A stretch of DNA of 32,208 bases from Fimbriimonadia bacterium (GCA_039961735.1 JABRVX010000024.1:1-32208), one strand, 5' to 3'. Positions 16,947 to 26,779 are shown, counted from the first letter of the stretch. The notes: generated by a model from the sequence alone, not told the origin. Translations and numbers: made by a program.

Positions 16947-17666
16947 GTGAATGCCCTTCATGCTATGACCCACCTCTTGCTCTTCACACTGGCGCTAGGG
17001 GCCCAGACCGCCATCCTTCAAGACCAGGCGCCAAGTATGCCGACGCTCACCAGGCTGGAGAAGGCGCTGGGCTTCGAGATGATCTTCGACGGCAAATCGC
17101 TCAATGGCTGGACGGGATACCGCATGGACCGCCCTCCTAAGAACTGGAGTGCCAAAGACGGGATCCTCACCTGTAGCCCCGGCCCCGATGGCGGCGATCT
17201 GCGAACCGCCCAGATGTATGGCGACTTCGAGTTGATACTCGAATACCGCATGTCTACCAGAGGCAACAGCGGAATCATGTACCGCTCTACCGAGGACCAC
17301 GAAGCCTCGTGGCAGAGCGGGCCCGAGTTCCAGCTACTCGACGACCAGGGGCACGGCATCGCGCCGGACAGCGTCAACGCCAGCGGTGCGGCCTACGACT
17401 TCTACGGCCCGAAAGGCAAGGTGCTGAAGCCGGCAGGCGAGTGGAACGAGGTTCGCATCGTGGCCTGCGGCAACCACATCGAGCACTGGATGAACGGCGT
17501 GAAGATAGTGGAGTACGAGATCGGCAGCCCGGAGTGGACCGAGATCTATCAGAAGACCAAATTCGCCGAATTCCCCGACTTCGCGCGACACCCGAAAGGC
17601 TACATCGTGCTTCAGGACCACGGGCACGAGGTCTCCTTCCGCAACATCCGCATCCGGAAGCTGTAG
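16947..17666 (+). CDS. Secreted DUF1080 (3-keto-disaccharide hydrolase-like) protein
   Basis: The start is uncertain: GTG at 16947 follows AGGAAAGG, while the ATG at 16965 begins the signal peptide (MTHLLLFTLALGAQT). Either gives about 230-240 residues. The mature domain has the concanavalin-like DUF1080 pattern: FDGKSLNGWTGYRMD, GDFELILEYRM followed by RGNSGIMYRS, QLLDDQGH, GEWNEVRIVACGNHIEHWMNG and the closing QDHGHEVSFRNIRIRKL. Members act on 3-keto sugars or other glycosides in the periplasm, or serve as carbohydrate-binding units; the specificity is not visible here. It is divergent from the symporter gene and shares a 33-nt hairpin (17707-17739) with the convergent ROK gene. No partner oxidoreductase of the usual keto-sugar pathway lies in the window. 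Confidence 0.82.
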   Translation: MNALHAMTHLLLFTLALGAQTAILQDQAPSMPTLTRLEKALGFEMIFDGKSLNGWTGYRMDRPPKNWSAKDGILTCSPGPDGGDLRTAQMYGDFELILEYRMSTRGNSGIMYRSTEDHEASWQSGPEFQLLDDQGHGIAPDSVNASGAAYDFYGPKGKVLKPAGEWNEVRIVACGNHIEHWMNGVKIVEYEIGSPEWTEIYQKTKFAEFPDFARHPKGYIVLQDHGHEVSFRNIRIRKL

Positions 17667-17706
17667 CGGTTTTTGGGCCAGCCGGCGATTCGGCGGCCGG
17701 AGTACG

Positions 17707-17739
17707 CTATCCCTCACCACTCGCAGTGGTGAGGGATAG
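17707..17739. terminator. Long palindrome between convergent genes
   Basis: A perfect 15-bp inverted repeat (17707-17721 and 17725-17739, loop CGC) lies between the stop codons of the DUF1080 and ROK genes, so it can act as a terminator on both strands although no T tract follows. Its right half (GGTGAGGGATAG) recurs at 26077-26088, so it may be a dispersed repeat used as a terminator. Confidence 0.6.
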
Positions 17740-17760
17740 GTGATTGGGAGTAAGCGGGGG

Positions 17761-18807
17761 TTAGCGGCTTAGGCGCTGAAGTGCCAGGGCGGCGCCGCCG
17801 AGGGCGCCGGCGCGCTCCGGCTCCGTTGCGGGTTCGATACGTGTGGCGGCAAAGAGCGTCGGGATGGCCGTATTACGGGCGCTCCGGATCGTCGGCTCCC
17901 AAAGAGGCGGACCCGCCTGTGATATCTGGCCCCCCAGGACCACCAGCTCCGGCACGAAGGTGTTGATGACATTGCCGATCAGCACGCCGAGGTAGTGCCC
18001 CGTCTCACGCCACACTTCCAGGGCGCTCTCGTCCCCCTGCGCCGCCGCGTCCGCCAACAGCTTCGGCGTGATGCGCGAGGGATCGCCCCCCGAGAGCTGC
18101 GCCAGGAGGCCGGTCGGGTCGTGCTCCAGTTTCGCCCTGCCTCGCTGCACGATCGCGTTCGCGTTCACCAGCGCCTCGGCACATCCGTAAGCTCCGCAAC
18201 CGCACTGTGGTCCATCGGCAAACACCACGGTATGCCCCAGCTCCGCCCCTCCGCCGTTGCTACCCACCAGAAGCAGCGGCGCGGACGGCGGCTCGCCCCC
18301 CGACATCTGGTCCGGGGTGAGAACGATACCGCTACCGATGCCCGTCCCTAAAGTGATCATGACCAGTCCGTTAGGCCGTTCCTCGCGCTTGCCGAACATG
18401 AACTCGCCCAGCGCGGCCAAGTTGGCGTCGTTGCCGCTATGCACCGGCACACCGAGCCGTTCGCGCACCATCGCGGTCAGCGGCACGTCCGCAAAGTGCC
18501 GAAAGATGCCTCCCACATACTCACCGAAGTTGGGAGCCCAGCGCACGGAGCCGTCCTTGGGATCTATGTGGCCGGGCACGGCCATCCCTACCGCCTTGCA
18601 CGGCCTCCCGGCGGACCTCTCCGCAGAGCGGACCACGTCCGCGCACGCGTCGGCCACGGCAGCCGCTCCCTCCTTCGCTCGCGATGGCTGCGAAGCGAAC
18701 TCCCCCACTGGGTTCCCGCTAGGCTCCACTGCCAGCGCACGGACGTTCGTTCCTCCCAGGTCAACCCCGATAACGCAAAAATCGTCCACGACGTATGTAT
18801 CTTGCAT
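17761..18807 (-). CDS. ROK family sugar kinase (glucokinase-like)
   Basis: The 348-residue protein has the ROK layout: ATP-binding DLGGTN at 16-21, the catalytic HSGNDAN with D127, a second phosphate loop (ITLGTGIGSG, 151-160), the EXGH motif E189-H192 and the zinc-binding CGCGAYGC (C202, C204, C209). It would phosphorylate a hexose or amino sugar in the cytoplasm. An insertion of about 20 residues (163-182, PDQMSGGEPPSAPLLLVGSN) lies just before the zinc region and is longer than in typical glucokinases. There is no DNA-binding domain at the N-terminus, so it is a kinase and not a ROK repressor. Glucose is the likeliest substrate but this is not certain. It is divergent from the moxR gene. 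Confidence 0.9.
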   Translation of the reverse strand: MQDTYVVDDFCVIGVDLGGTNVRALAVEPSGNPVGEFASQPSRAKEGAAAVADACADVVRSAERSAGRPCKAVGMAVPGHIDPKDGSVRWAPNFGEYVGGIFRHFADVPLTAMVRERLGVPVHSGNDANLAALGEFMFGKREERPNGLVMITLGTGIGSGIVLTPDQMSGGEPPSAPLLLVGSNGGGAELGHTVVFADGPQCGCGAYGCAEALVNANAIVQRGRAKLEHDPTGLLAQLSGGDPSRITPKLLADAAAQGDESALEVWRETGHYLGVLIGNVINTFVPELVVLGGQISQAGPPLWEPTIRSARNTAIPTLFAATRIEPATEPERAGALGGAALALQRLSR

Positions 18808-18897
18808 CCGGCGCTCTGATTCCTGCCCATGGGTTCGACTGCATGGGTCGTCCGAGGGGCCTGTCGGATCGGCTACACTCGAAACCGAGGAGTGCGC

Positions 18898-19848
<951 letters not shown>

Positions 19849-19854
19849 CGAGCG

Positions 19855-21018
19855 GTGCGCACGTACGTCGTCTCCGCGCTTACGGTGGCTGCCACCTGTC
19901 TACTGTTGGTCGCCATGGTAGTCCAGCAGCCGGTGTTGTTCTACATGGCCACCACGTTCATCCTGCTGCTCTTCGCAGGTCGAGTGCAGGCGTCGTTGGC
20001 ATTGCGAGGGCTTAGCGTCCGGAGATGGTGCCCGGCCGAGGCGACCGTGGGCGATACCGTGGCGGTGCGCTTCGAGGTAACGAACCGTTCCCGGCTCGGT
20101 GCCCCGTGGCTGCTGTTAGAAGAGAGGTTTGGCTCCACGGATTGGATGCGCGACGTGATCTTTCCTCCGCCGTTCTGTCCCCCCGCGCAGGGCTCTACGG
20201 AGATCGAGTACAGCTTTGTGCCTATCCGCAGAGGGCGCTACTCCCCGAAAGACATCTGCGTGTATGCAGGAGACTCGCTCGGCATCTCCTGGCGCGAGCG
20301 CACCTTCGAGCCGTCGAAGGACAGCCTTCTGGTGCTCCCCAGGCCCGAGCCCGTGCCGCTCGATCTCCGTGCGGTCGCTGGGTGGAGTTCAGAGGACAGC
20401 GAATCGGGGCTGGCCGAAGGCGGTGGGATTGAGCCGCGAGGTGTGCGTGAATACCGGTCCGGGGACAGCTTGCGGCACGTGCACTGGCGGTCGAGCGCTC
20501 GGCATCGCACGCTGTTGGTGAAGCAATTCGAACCCGGTGGGCTCTCGGACATGACGATCCTGTGCGACACGCACGTTCCTCCCGGATCGCGAGGACCCGA
20601 CGCGGCGTTAGAGCATGCAATCCGCAACGCCGCGTTCGTTGCACGTGAGCTACTCGCGGTGGGTGCTGCAGTTCGCCTGACCGGCCAGGGAATCACAGGG
20701 CCTTGCACCGAGATGCGCCGAGGCAAGCGGCACTATCGTCGCATCCTGGAAGGCCTTGGAGGGATTGAGGCCGACTACACCGATCTTACGAGCTATGTCC
20801 AACAGGTGCAACCCAACCTCGGTCCCGACAGCGCCGTGTATCTGTTCACCGCAGATTCAGACGGAGCCGCGGCATGCGTGAGACGGTTCGGTGGTGCACG
20901 AATGATCGTGTACCTTTACAGGCATCCCGGTGACCGAGCGGATCGGGCTGACGCCCTGAGACGGTTGGGAGCGGTGGTGATCGAGGTACCACCGACCAGC
21001 GGCGAGGCAGCAACATGA
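19855..21018 (+). CDS. DUF58 domain membrane protein
   Basis: The GTG at 19855 starts 6 nt after moxR. The 387-residue product has two hydrophobic helices within the first 50 residues and then a large soluble part. The DUF58 signature lies at about 195-214 (RGVREYRSGDSLRHVHW), followed by a TLLVKQFE segment; the last third resembles a von Willebrand A-like fold (MTILCDTHVPPG), but the typical metal site DxSxS is replaced by CDTHV. Members are found with MoxR ATPases and transglutaminases, where they are thought to help assemble or regulate envelope complexes. The TGA overlaps the next start in ATGA, so translation is probably coupled. Confidence 0.9.
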   Translation: MRTYVVSALTVAATCLLLVAMVVQQPVLFYMATTFILLLFAGRVQASLALRGLSVRRWCPAEATVGDTVAVRFEVTNRSRLGAPWLLLEERFGSTDWMRDVIFPPPFCPPAQGSTEIEYSFVPIRRGRYSPKDICVYAGDSLGISWRERTFEPSKDSLLVLPRPEPVPLDLRAVAGWSSEDSESGLAEGGGIEPRGVREYRSGDSLRHVHWRSSARHRTLLVKQFEPGGLSDMTILCDTHVPPGSRGPDAALEHAIRNAAFVARELLAVGAAVRLTGQGITGPCTEMRRGKRHYRRILEGLGGIEADYTDLTSYVQQVQPNLGPDSAVYLFTADSDGAAACVRRFGGARMIVYLYRHPGDRADRADALRRLGAVVIEVPPTSGEAAT

Positions 21019-23015
21019 GAAGCGAAGCTTTGAGAAGCACGCTGTCGCGCCTGCCGGACTACCTAGCCACCTGGGTCTTCATGGCGGCTGCGATCGTCGC
21101 GCTTCATGCAGCACTCGAGGCTCCGGGAGAAGGGCTCCGTGTCGCTGGCTTGCTCGGGGTCGGGTGCTTGGTCAGCCTGGTTCTACGGCTGGCAGGCTCG
21201 GCGGCAGGCGTCCTGTTCCTCGGCCCATACGTGTGCGGTGTGCTCGGAGCCATCGGTTGGATTGCACCCTATCCCATCGGGGCCGAAATGTCGGACTTTG
21301 CCGCCGTGCACCTAGCCGTCGGCGCTCGCGTCGTGTGGCTGCTGGTGCTGCGTAGCTTCGTAATGGTAACGGACGGCGACATGCTGTTTCAGGCGGTTCC
21401 GTCCATGGCGCTGCTCGGTATCGCCGCAACCTACTCCGATGCTGCTTGGCTTCCCTTGTTGTTCCTCGTCTTCCTCGCGGGCGCAGTCTTCGCGCTTTCG
21501 CGTTCACACATTCGCGCCATCGGAGCGGGCAGGGTGCATCGCTCGGTTGCGGCGGGCCCTGTGTACGCCCTGACGGGTGCCGCGGTGGTGGCGGGCGTCG
21601 CCTTCGTGCTAGCCCCCCTGGTCGGTCTCGGCGTCGAGAAGCTGGTGCCTGCGAGGGTGTTCATCGGGCCAGGACCGAGGCAGGCCGTGACCCTGCCCAC
21701 CGCAGGCGACGCCGCCGAGTTGGAGATTGGGGTCGGTGGCCATTCGAGCACGGACCTGCAGGTCCTTCGGGTGCGGGCAGATAGGCCGCTTTATCTGCGC
21801 GAGAGGGCCTTCCACGACTACAACGGTATGGGCTGGCGATCCGGCGTGATAGGGCCTCAGACTGTCTTTCCATCCACCCCCGGGGTGTTCGATCTGAACC
21901 TCGGGTTTCGCCTGGACGACACTCTCGCCCGAGAAGAGGTCTCCTACGAGGTCGAGGTGACACGTGGAAGTCACCAGATGCTGTACTTGGCAGGGGAACC
22001 GACCGAAGTCGAGATCGACTCCCCCGTGCTGTTCTTCGCATTCCGAGACTTCGTACGACCGAATCGAGACATGCTTGCCGGTGAGAGGTATCGAGCGCAC
22101 TCAGCGGTGCCGCTGCATAGGCGACTGGGCAACGCCGGCGCCGAGCGACGGCGCTTTGCACTTCGGTATATGCAGCTTCCCGAGACCCGCTCGCCCGAAC
22201 TTCGGGCACTCGCCACTCGCGTCACGGCTCGCGCTCGAAACGACTATCAGCGAGTTCAGATGCTGCGGGATTACATCTCGCGCACCTGTGGCTATACACT
22301 TCAGGACGCGCCGCTGAACTCGCGCACCGACCGCGTGAGCGAGTTCCTTTTCGAGCGAAAGAAGGGCTACTGCGACTCCTTCGCCTCTGCCCTCGCGGTG
22401 CTGTGCCGCGAACTCCGCCTTCCCGCTCGCGTGGTTAGGGGCTACGCACCGGGCGACTTCGACCGCAACTCGGGCACCTATGTCATCCGCGAGAAGCACC
22501 TGCACCTGTGGACCGAGGTGCTGTTCGAGGGAGTTGGGTGGGTCATCTTCGATGCCACGGAGGGTGCGCGCAACTTGGACGAAGAGGCAGGGCCGGCCGC
22601 TGCGCTTGCCGCAGATCAGGAGTTCTGGCGATCGCCTTGGTGGTCGCTCGTTCTGGATGTCGCCATCGGGCTGATCGCAGCCTACATTCTGTTGTCGCTC
22701 TGGATAGCCAGGCTACGTGCTACACGAGTGCAGGACGCGAGGAGCGCAGTCGGAAGGCAATACGCCCGGTTCCTGAGAAGCCTGCGTCGGGTCGGCCTTC
22801 CCAGCCGCGAGCCGCATCTGACACCCATCGAACACCTCCGCTTTATCGAGCCACACCTGCCCCCATCGCTCGCACCTCTGGCTGCTGCCGTGGTGGAGGG
22901 CGTGGACGCAGGCCTGTTCGGACGGGGCGGGCCGGAAAGCGTTCTTCCCGATCTGAGGCTTCGCGTGGAGGAATGGTTACGGCAGATACGCTCGCTGCCG
23001 AAGGGGAGGATCTAG
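21015..23015 (+). CDS. TgpA-like membrane transglutaminase
   Basis: The 666-residue protein begins with about six hydrophobic helices (residues 20-210), the DUF3488/TgpA N-terminal part, followed by a large extracytoplasmic domain. The transglutaminase triad is intact: C453 in KGYCDSFASALAVLCRELRLP, H497 in HLHLWTEV, and D513 in VIFDATEG. A further membrane helix lies at about 545-570, with a DUF4129-like cytoplasmic tail ending in the gene. Start ATG overlaps the DUF58 stop by 4 nt. Such proteins may crosslink or cleave envelope peptides, but no substrate is known. The moxR-DUF58-tgpA order is common in many phyla. Confidence 0.92.
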   Translation: MRSEALRSTLSRLPDYLATWVFMAAAIVALHAALEAPGEGLRVAGLLGVGCLVSLVLRLAGSAAGVLFLGPYVCGVLGAIGWIAPYPIGAEMSDFAAVHLAVGARVVWLLVLRSFVMVTDGDMLFQAVPSMALLGIAATYSDAAWLPLLFLVFLAGAVFALSRSHIRAIGAGRVHRSVAAGPVYALTGAAVVAGVAFVLAPLVGLGVEKLVPARVFIGPGPRQAVTLPTAGDAAELEIGVGGHSSTDLQVLRVRADRPLYLRERAFHDYNGMGWRSGVIGPQTVFPSTPGVFDLNLGFRLDDTLAREEVSYEVEVTRGSHQMLYLAGEPTEVEIDSPVLFFAFRDFVRPNRDMLAGERYRAHSAVPLHRRLGNAGAERRRFALRYMQLPETRSPELRALATRVTARARNDYQRVQMLRDYISRTCGYTLQDAPLNSRTDRVSEFLFERKKGYCDSFASALAVLCRELRLPARVVRGYAPGDFDRNSGTYVIREKHLHLWTEVLFEGVGWVIFDATEGARNLDEEAGPAAALAADQEFWRSPWWSLVLDVAIGLIAAYILLSLWIARLRATRVQDARSAVGRQYARFLRSLRRVGLPSREPHLTPIEHLRFIEPHLPPSLAPLAAAVVEGVDAGLFGRGGPESVLPDLRLRVEEWLRQIRSLPKGRI

Positions 23016-24146
23016 ATGCCCAAAGTCGCGGCCAGTCGTTTTCACCCCGAGCCTGACGCGCTGAAGCCCTCCTACCTGCTCCTCGGTTCGGACAGCGTGG
23101 CGGTGCTGCGGGTCTTGCGTGACCTACTCCGCGTCGCGGCGGGAGCGGAAGATGCAGCCGATATCGAGCGGCTGGATGCGGAGCCAGGCGTTGCAGCCCG
23201 CGTGGCCGAGTGCGCCGCGACCCCCGCTTTCTTCTCGTCGGCTCGCACCATCGTCCTCCGAAGGGCCTCGCGCCTGACGAGCGACGAGGCGGGCAAGCTG
23301 GCCAAGGTGCTGGCTGACATCCCAACACACGCCTGCGTGGTCGTGTGCATGGATCCAGACCCCGCGACGGATGCCCGCACTAGCGAGCGATCCTCTGCGG
23401 CAGAGAAAGCCCTCGTCGGCGCAGTCGAGAAGAAGGGTGTGGTGGTGGACTGCTCGCCGCCCGAAGCCTCCCAAGGTCGGCAGCGGCTGATCGAACTCGC
23501 CGCCGAACGTTCCGTCATGCTGCCTGGACGCGTCGCCGACCTGCTGTGGAGGATGTGCAACCAAGACTTCGCCGAAGCCAGGGCACAGCTGGACAAGCTG
23601 ATCGAGTATGCATCCGAGGGCGCCGACATCTCGGACGAGGACGTTCGGGCACTGGTAACCGAGAAGCGCCAGGCGCAGATCTTCGCCTTTACGGACAGTG
23701 TGACGGACGGGGACCTGGGCGCGGCGCTCGGCCACCTGGACGTACTGCTCGCCTCGCGGTCCAGGCCGGAAGAAGCCGCGATGCAGAGCGTGCTGCCGCA
23801 TCTCAGCCGCCAGTTCCGCCTTCTGTGGCAAGCCCGGGCGCTGCTGGATCGAAAAGTACCGGTGGAGCGGTGGGGCGATCACGCGAGCGACCCGCTTCTC
23901 CCACGAGAACAGAACCTCGGGGCGCTCGCCGTTCGCAGCCGGAGCGTGGCGGCGAAGTACGCGCGCTTGGCCAAAGGGCTCACCTATGAGCGTATCGGCT
24001 GGGCTTTGGGCCGCATCGCCGAAGCCGACGCCGCGCTAAAGGGCATGGGGAGCGGAACCTCCACCCCGGAGATCCTGGGACGCCTGGTCGCCGACCTTTG
24101 CACCCTTTCTTCACGGCCAAGCGGAAAAACTTTGGCCGCCCGTTGA
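23016..24146 (+). CDS. holA: DNA polymerase III subunit delta
   Basis: The ATG follows the tgpA stop with no spacer, and GGGGAGGA lies just inside the upstream gene. The 376-residue protein has the HolA layout: an N-terminal YLLLGSD motif, an AAA-like first domain with PFFSSARTIVLRRAS, a lid domain with the RVADLLWRMCNQDFAEARAQ-type helix, and the C-terminal domain with QIFAFTDSVTDGD and YERIGWALGRIAEADAAL. The delta subunit opens the sliding clamp as part of the clamp loader. It is divergent in sequence from the E. coli protein, which is normal for this subunit. Being last in an envelope operon, it probably uses read-through from moxR; it need not be functionally linked. Confidence 0.88.
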   Translation: MPKVAASRFHPEPDALKPSYLLLGSDSVAVLRVLRDLLRVAAGAEDAADIERLDAEPGVAARVAECAATPAFFSSARTIVLRRASRLTSDEAGKLAKVLADIPTHACVVVCMDPDPATDARTSERSSAAEKALVGAVEKKGVVVDCSPPEASQGRQRLIELAAERSVMLPGRVADLLWRMCNQDFAEARAQLDKLIEYASEGADISDEDVRALVTEKRQAQIFAFTDSVTDGDLGAALGHLDVLLASRSRPEEAAMQSVLPHLSRQFRLLWQARALLDRKVPVERWGDHASDPLLPREQNLGALAVRSRSVAAKYARLAKGLTYERIGWALGRIAEADAALKGMGSGTSTPEILGRLVADLCTLSSRPSGKTLAAR

Positions 24147-24188
24147 ACCTGGTGCAGGCTGATTGCTGCTGATGCGCGAGAGCGCTTG

Positions 24189-24217
24189 TTGACAATCCCT
24201 GAGTTTTGGACTATCAT
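24189..24217 (+). promoter_or_regulatory. Sigma70-type promoter for the HTH-ABC exporter operon
   Basis: A perfect -35 box TTGACA (24189-24194) and a TATCAT -10 box (24212-24217) are separated by 17 nt. They lie about 40 nt before the start of the HTH gene and 40 nt after holA, so this operon is likely to be transcribed independently of the moxR operon. Confidence 0.75.
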
Positions 24218-24258
24218 ACTGATGCTTTTTCGGTGCTTTTTTGGGAGTGGTCCACAAA

Positions 24259-24465
24259 ATGGAACAGGACGAGTTTCTGACGGTCGCACAGGCCGCTCAG
24301 TTCTTGCAGTTGAGTCAGTCGAGCATCCGATCCTACATCCGGCAAGGCGCTCTGTCCGCCTATCGCGTGGCGGGCAGAAGGCGGGTTCTGATCCCCAGAA
24401 GGGAGTTGCTCGGGCTGCTGATCCCAGCACGCTCCGACCGCAGACTCCGCCAAGATGTGGGCTGA
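24259..24465 (+). CDS. Small MerR-like helix-turn-helix protein (excisionase family)
   Basis: The ATG at 24259 (GGGAG 11 nt upstream) gives 68 residues. They form one HTH_17-type domain: FLTVAQAAQFLQLSQSSIR, then SYIRQGALSAYRVAGRRRV and the RRELLGLL helix. Such domains occur as excisionases, DNA-binding subunits and small regulators. No integrase, recombinase or attachment site is visible, so a phage or transposon role is not supported. The gene overlaps the ABC permease start by 11 nt and sits behind a sigma70-like promoter, so a regulator of the exporter operon is the simplest reading. Confidence 0.85.
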   Translation: MEQDEFLTVAQAAQFLQLSQSSIRSYIRQGALSAYRVAGRRRVLIPRRELLGLLIPARSDRRLRQDVG

Positions 24466-25327
24466 ACTAAAGGAACTCTGGCGATACCGAGAGTTACTTC
24501 TGACCTTCGTTCTTAGGGACCTCAGGGTCCGGTATAAGAACTCGGCGCTGGGCTTCTTCTGGTCGCTGCTGAATCCCCTTGCCACCGTTCTGGTGATGAC
24601 GGTGGTGTTCAAACACATCATGGGGTTTTCCAACCCCAACTATTCTGCTTACCTGCTGGCGGCCTACCTGCCATGGGTGTTCTTTCAAATGACGCTCATG
24701 GACTCGTCGCAGTGCATCCTGCTGAACATGCCGGTTATCCGCAAGGTGTACTTCCCACGCGAGATACTGCCGCTGACCGCCGTGTGCGCGAACCTAGTGC
24801 ACTTCCTGCTCGCGCTTCTCGTGTTCTTCTGCTACCTGCTGGTGGTTTGGCTGCTCAACCCGCAGATTAGTCCCTTCACTTGGAAGGCGCTCTGGGTATT
24901 CCCACTGATCCTAGGACATGGGGCACTCGCGGCAGGCCTGGCGCTGTTCGTCTCGGCCCTGAACACCTTCTATGAGGACGTGAAGTACATTCTCGGGGTG
25001 CTCCTGTACCTGCTGTTCTTCTTGTGCCCGGTGATCTACTTTAGCGAGAACGTGGCGAACTCGCAGCTCATCGCACCGGAACATCGGCGGGCCGTGTACG
25101 TCGCGTATCACCTCAACCCGGTGGCGATGTACCTGACCGCGTATCGTAAGGTGCTACTGCCGGAGCAGGGCGTTCAGATGCGAACGGTGCGCGGCACGGA
25201 CAGCTTCCAGGCGTTACCACTGGAGGGCGGGTTGCTGGCGAGTGCGGCGGGCGTCTCGGTGGTCGCACTGGTGGGAGGATACGCTTACTTCAATCGGCGC
25301 AAGTGGGAGTTCGTGGAGCGCCCATGA
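24455..25327 (+). CDS. ABC-2 type polysaccharide export permease (Wzm/TagG-like)
   Basis: The 290-residue permease starts at an ATG that lies inside the HTH gene; the ribosome site is weak. The N-terminus LVLRDLRVRYKNSALG is replaced here by FVLRDLRVRYKNSALGFFW, the signature of O-antigen/teichoic acid export permeases, followed by six hydrophobic helices and a typical NPVAMYLTAYRKVLL segment after helix five. It would form the membrane part of an exporter for a lipid-linked polysaccharide. Its TGA overlaps the next start in ATGA. No glycosyltransferase, flippase or nucleotide-sugar gene is next to it, so the exported glycan is made elsewhere. Confidence 0.92.
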   Translation: MWAELKELWRYRELLLTFVLRDLRVRYKNSALGFFWSLLNPLATVLVMTVVFKHIMGFSNPNYSAYLLAAYLPWVFFQMTLMDSSQCILLNMPVIRKVYFPREILPLTAVCANLVHFLLALLVFFCYLLVVWLLNPQISPFTWKALWVFPLILGHGALAAGLALFVSALNTFYEDVKYILGVLLYLLFFLCPVIYFSENVANSQLIAPEHRRAVYVAYHLNPVAMYLTAYRKVLLPEQGVQMRTVRGTDSFQALPLEGGLLASAAGVSVVALVGGYAYFNRRKWEFVERP

Positions 25328-26088
25328 GCCTGGCCATTCACGCCGAAGGGCTGTGCAAGGACTTCGTGGTCACCCACCAGGCTTACGGCTCGCTGAAGGG
25401 CCTGCTACTGTCCTTCCTGCCCCGGCGGCGGGAGAAGGTGAGGGCCCTGGATACCCTTGACCTGTGTATCCAATCCGGCGAAACGGTGGCCGTGGTCGGA
25501 AAGAACGGCGCGGGCAAGAGTACGCTTTTGGGCGTCATCGCCAGGGTGTATCGGCCAAGCTCCGGACGGATCACGGTGAGCGGACGCGTCGCGCCGCTGC
25601 TGGAGCTGGGTGCAGGCTTTCACCCGGACCTGACCGGCGTGGAGAACGTGTTCTTCAACGGCGTGATCCTGGGCCTTACCCGGCGTGAGGTGGCGGCGCG
25701 GCTGGACGAGATCGTGGCCTTCGCAGACCTGCGCGAGTACATAGACGCTCCCATACGCACCTACTCCTCCGGAATGCTGATGCGGCTTGGCTTTGCTGTG
25801 GCGACGCACGTGGACGCCGACATCCTGCTAGTAGACGAGGTGCTGGCGGTCGGGGACCTGGAGTTCCAGGCAAAGTGCTACGCCAAAATCGCGGAGTTCC
25901 AGCGCGAGGGAAAGACGATCCTCTTCGTCTCCCATGACCTCGACGCTGTCTCCAAAACCGCCCCTCGCACCGTCTGGCTCGACTCCGGCCACCTCCGCCT
26001 GGACGGCCCGACGGGAGATGTCTTGTCTGCGTACGCCGCAGCCAGGTCGCAACCTCCGCCCCTCACCACCGCAAGAGGTGAGGGATAG
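25324..26088 (+). CDS. ABC exporter ATP-binding protein (Wzt/TagH-like)
   Basis: ATG at 25324 overlaps the permease stop; a longer frame exists but is not needed. The 254-residue ATPase has Walker A GKNGAGKST (59-67), the signature YSSGMLMRLGF (147-157) and Walker B with D171-E172 in ILLVDEVLAVGD. It ends right after the nucleotide-binding domain, so it lacks the carbohydrate-recognition C-terminal domain present in Wzt proteins that use a capping signal. The last 11 residues (PPPLTTARGEG) and the stop codon are encoded by a palindromic repeat that also occurs at 17707-17739, so the native C-terminus may have been changed by its insertion. Confidence 0.93.
   Translation: MSLAIHAEGLCKDFVVTHQAYGSLKGLLLSFLPRRREKVRALDTLDLCIQSGETVAVVGKNGAGKSTLLGVIARVYRPSSGRITVSGRVAPLLELGAGFHPDLTGVENVFFNGVILGLTRREVAARLDEIVAFADLREYIDAPIRTYSSGMLMRLGFAVATHVDADILLVDEVLAVGDLEFQAKCYAKIAEFQREGKTILFVSHDLDAVSKTAPRTVWLDSGHLRLDGPTGDVLSAYAAARSQPPPLTTARGEG
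26060..26088. repeat. Second copy of a dispersed palindrome, overlapping a stop codon
   Basis: Arms CCCTCACC (26060-26067) and GGTGAGGG (26077-26084) enclose a 9-nt loop and continue into ATAG, where the TAG is the stop codon of the ABC ATPase gene. The right half GGTGAGGGATAG is identical to that of the 17707-17739 palindrome. It can also act as a terminator hairpin facing the convergent gene. Confidence 0.6.
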
Positions 26089-26136
26089 AAAGATACGGTG
26101 GCACTCAGGCACTGTCCAAGCTTGGACGGGGTCTCT

Positions 26137-26673
26137 CTACTCCTGCCGTTCTGCACCCCGCTGCCTGCGAAACCGGGCCCGGCGGACGAGCGGCACCGTG
26201 AAGATACACACCCCGGACACCCCAAGTCCGAACAGGAGCACGGCGACCAAGGGAAGCCAGTAGCGCCTGATCGCCGTTCCGACGATGCTGAGGTCGTGAA
26301 TGTCCTCGGTGAACTGGTCCAGCCGAAAGGCGCGCTGCACCACCCGGCCCGTTGCCCCGTCCACCTGCACCTCGTGGTAGCCGCGCTTGCTCAGGACCTT
26401 GAATATGTTGCTCTTGGGTCGGTAGTCAATGCGATCGATGTCTTCCCTGCGCTGTAGCTCGGGAATGCCCAGCGCAAAGGCGGCTCTTGCTGCCTGTTCC
26501 ACGCTGATCACCTCGTTCAGACCCTCCACATTCGAGGCCTTTGCCTCGGACGGACGAATCCAAGGGAAGACGTCCTTCGTGGCCAAGAGGAACCCGGTCG
26601 CAGCGATGACGACGAGAAACAAGGATGCGACGACCCCTGCCCAACGGTGAAGAGCGCGCAGGCGGTGATACAT
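26137..26673 (-). CDS. PepSY-like membrane protein
   Basis: The 178-residue product has a hydrophobic helix at about 13-32 (VVASLFLVVIAATGFLLA), a periplasmic part with a PepSY-like segment (ISVEQAARAAFALG; RGYHEVQVDGATGRVVQR), and a second helix at about 136-160, then a basic tail. The two-helix layout is a short form of the PepSY-associated transmembrane family, which includes ferric reductase-like and iron-uptake proteins with four helices. Its conserved H at HRWAG and HDLS could bind heme, but that is inference. The ATG has a weak G-rich site upstream. No cognate iron gene is adjacent. Confidence 0.75.
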   Translation of the reverse strand: MYHRLRALHRWAGVVASLFLVVIAATGFLLATKDVFPWIRPSEAKASNVEGLNEVISVEQAARAAFALGIPELQRREDIDRIDYRPKSNIFKVLSKRGYHEVQVDGATGRVVQRAFRLDQFTEDIHDLSIVGTAIRRYWLPLVAVLLFGLGVSGVCIFTVPLVRRARFRRQRGAERQE

Positions 26674-26779
26674 GACTAGATGTGCTTCCCCCCGACGCGA
26701 CAGTTCTGCATCGAGGGATTATCCCCCAAGAACGCTTCTCGGAACCCGTGGCCCCTGGCCACAGCGCGACGATTACACT

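Noticed and set aside
24114-24138. CGGCCAA/TTGGCCG inverted repeat at the end of holA
   Set aside because: It lies inside the coding sequence and has only 7 bp with an 11-nt loop and no T tract, so it is not a convincing terminator.
24259-24465. Phage integration site suggested by the excisionase-like HTH
   Set aside because: No integrase, no att-like direct repeats and no tRNA gene are nearby, and the gene overlaps an exporter permease gene.
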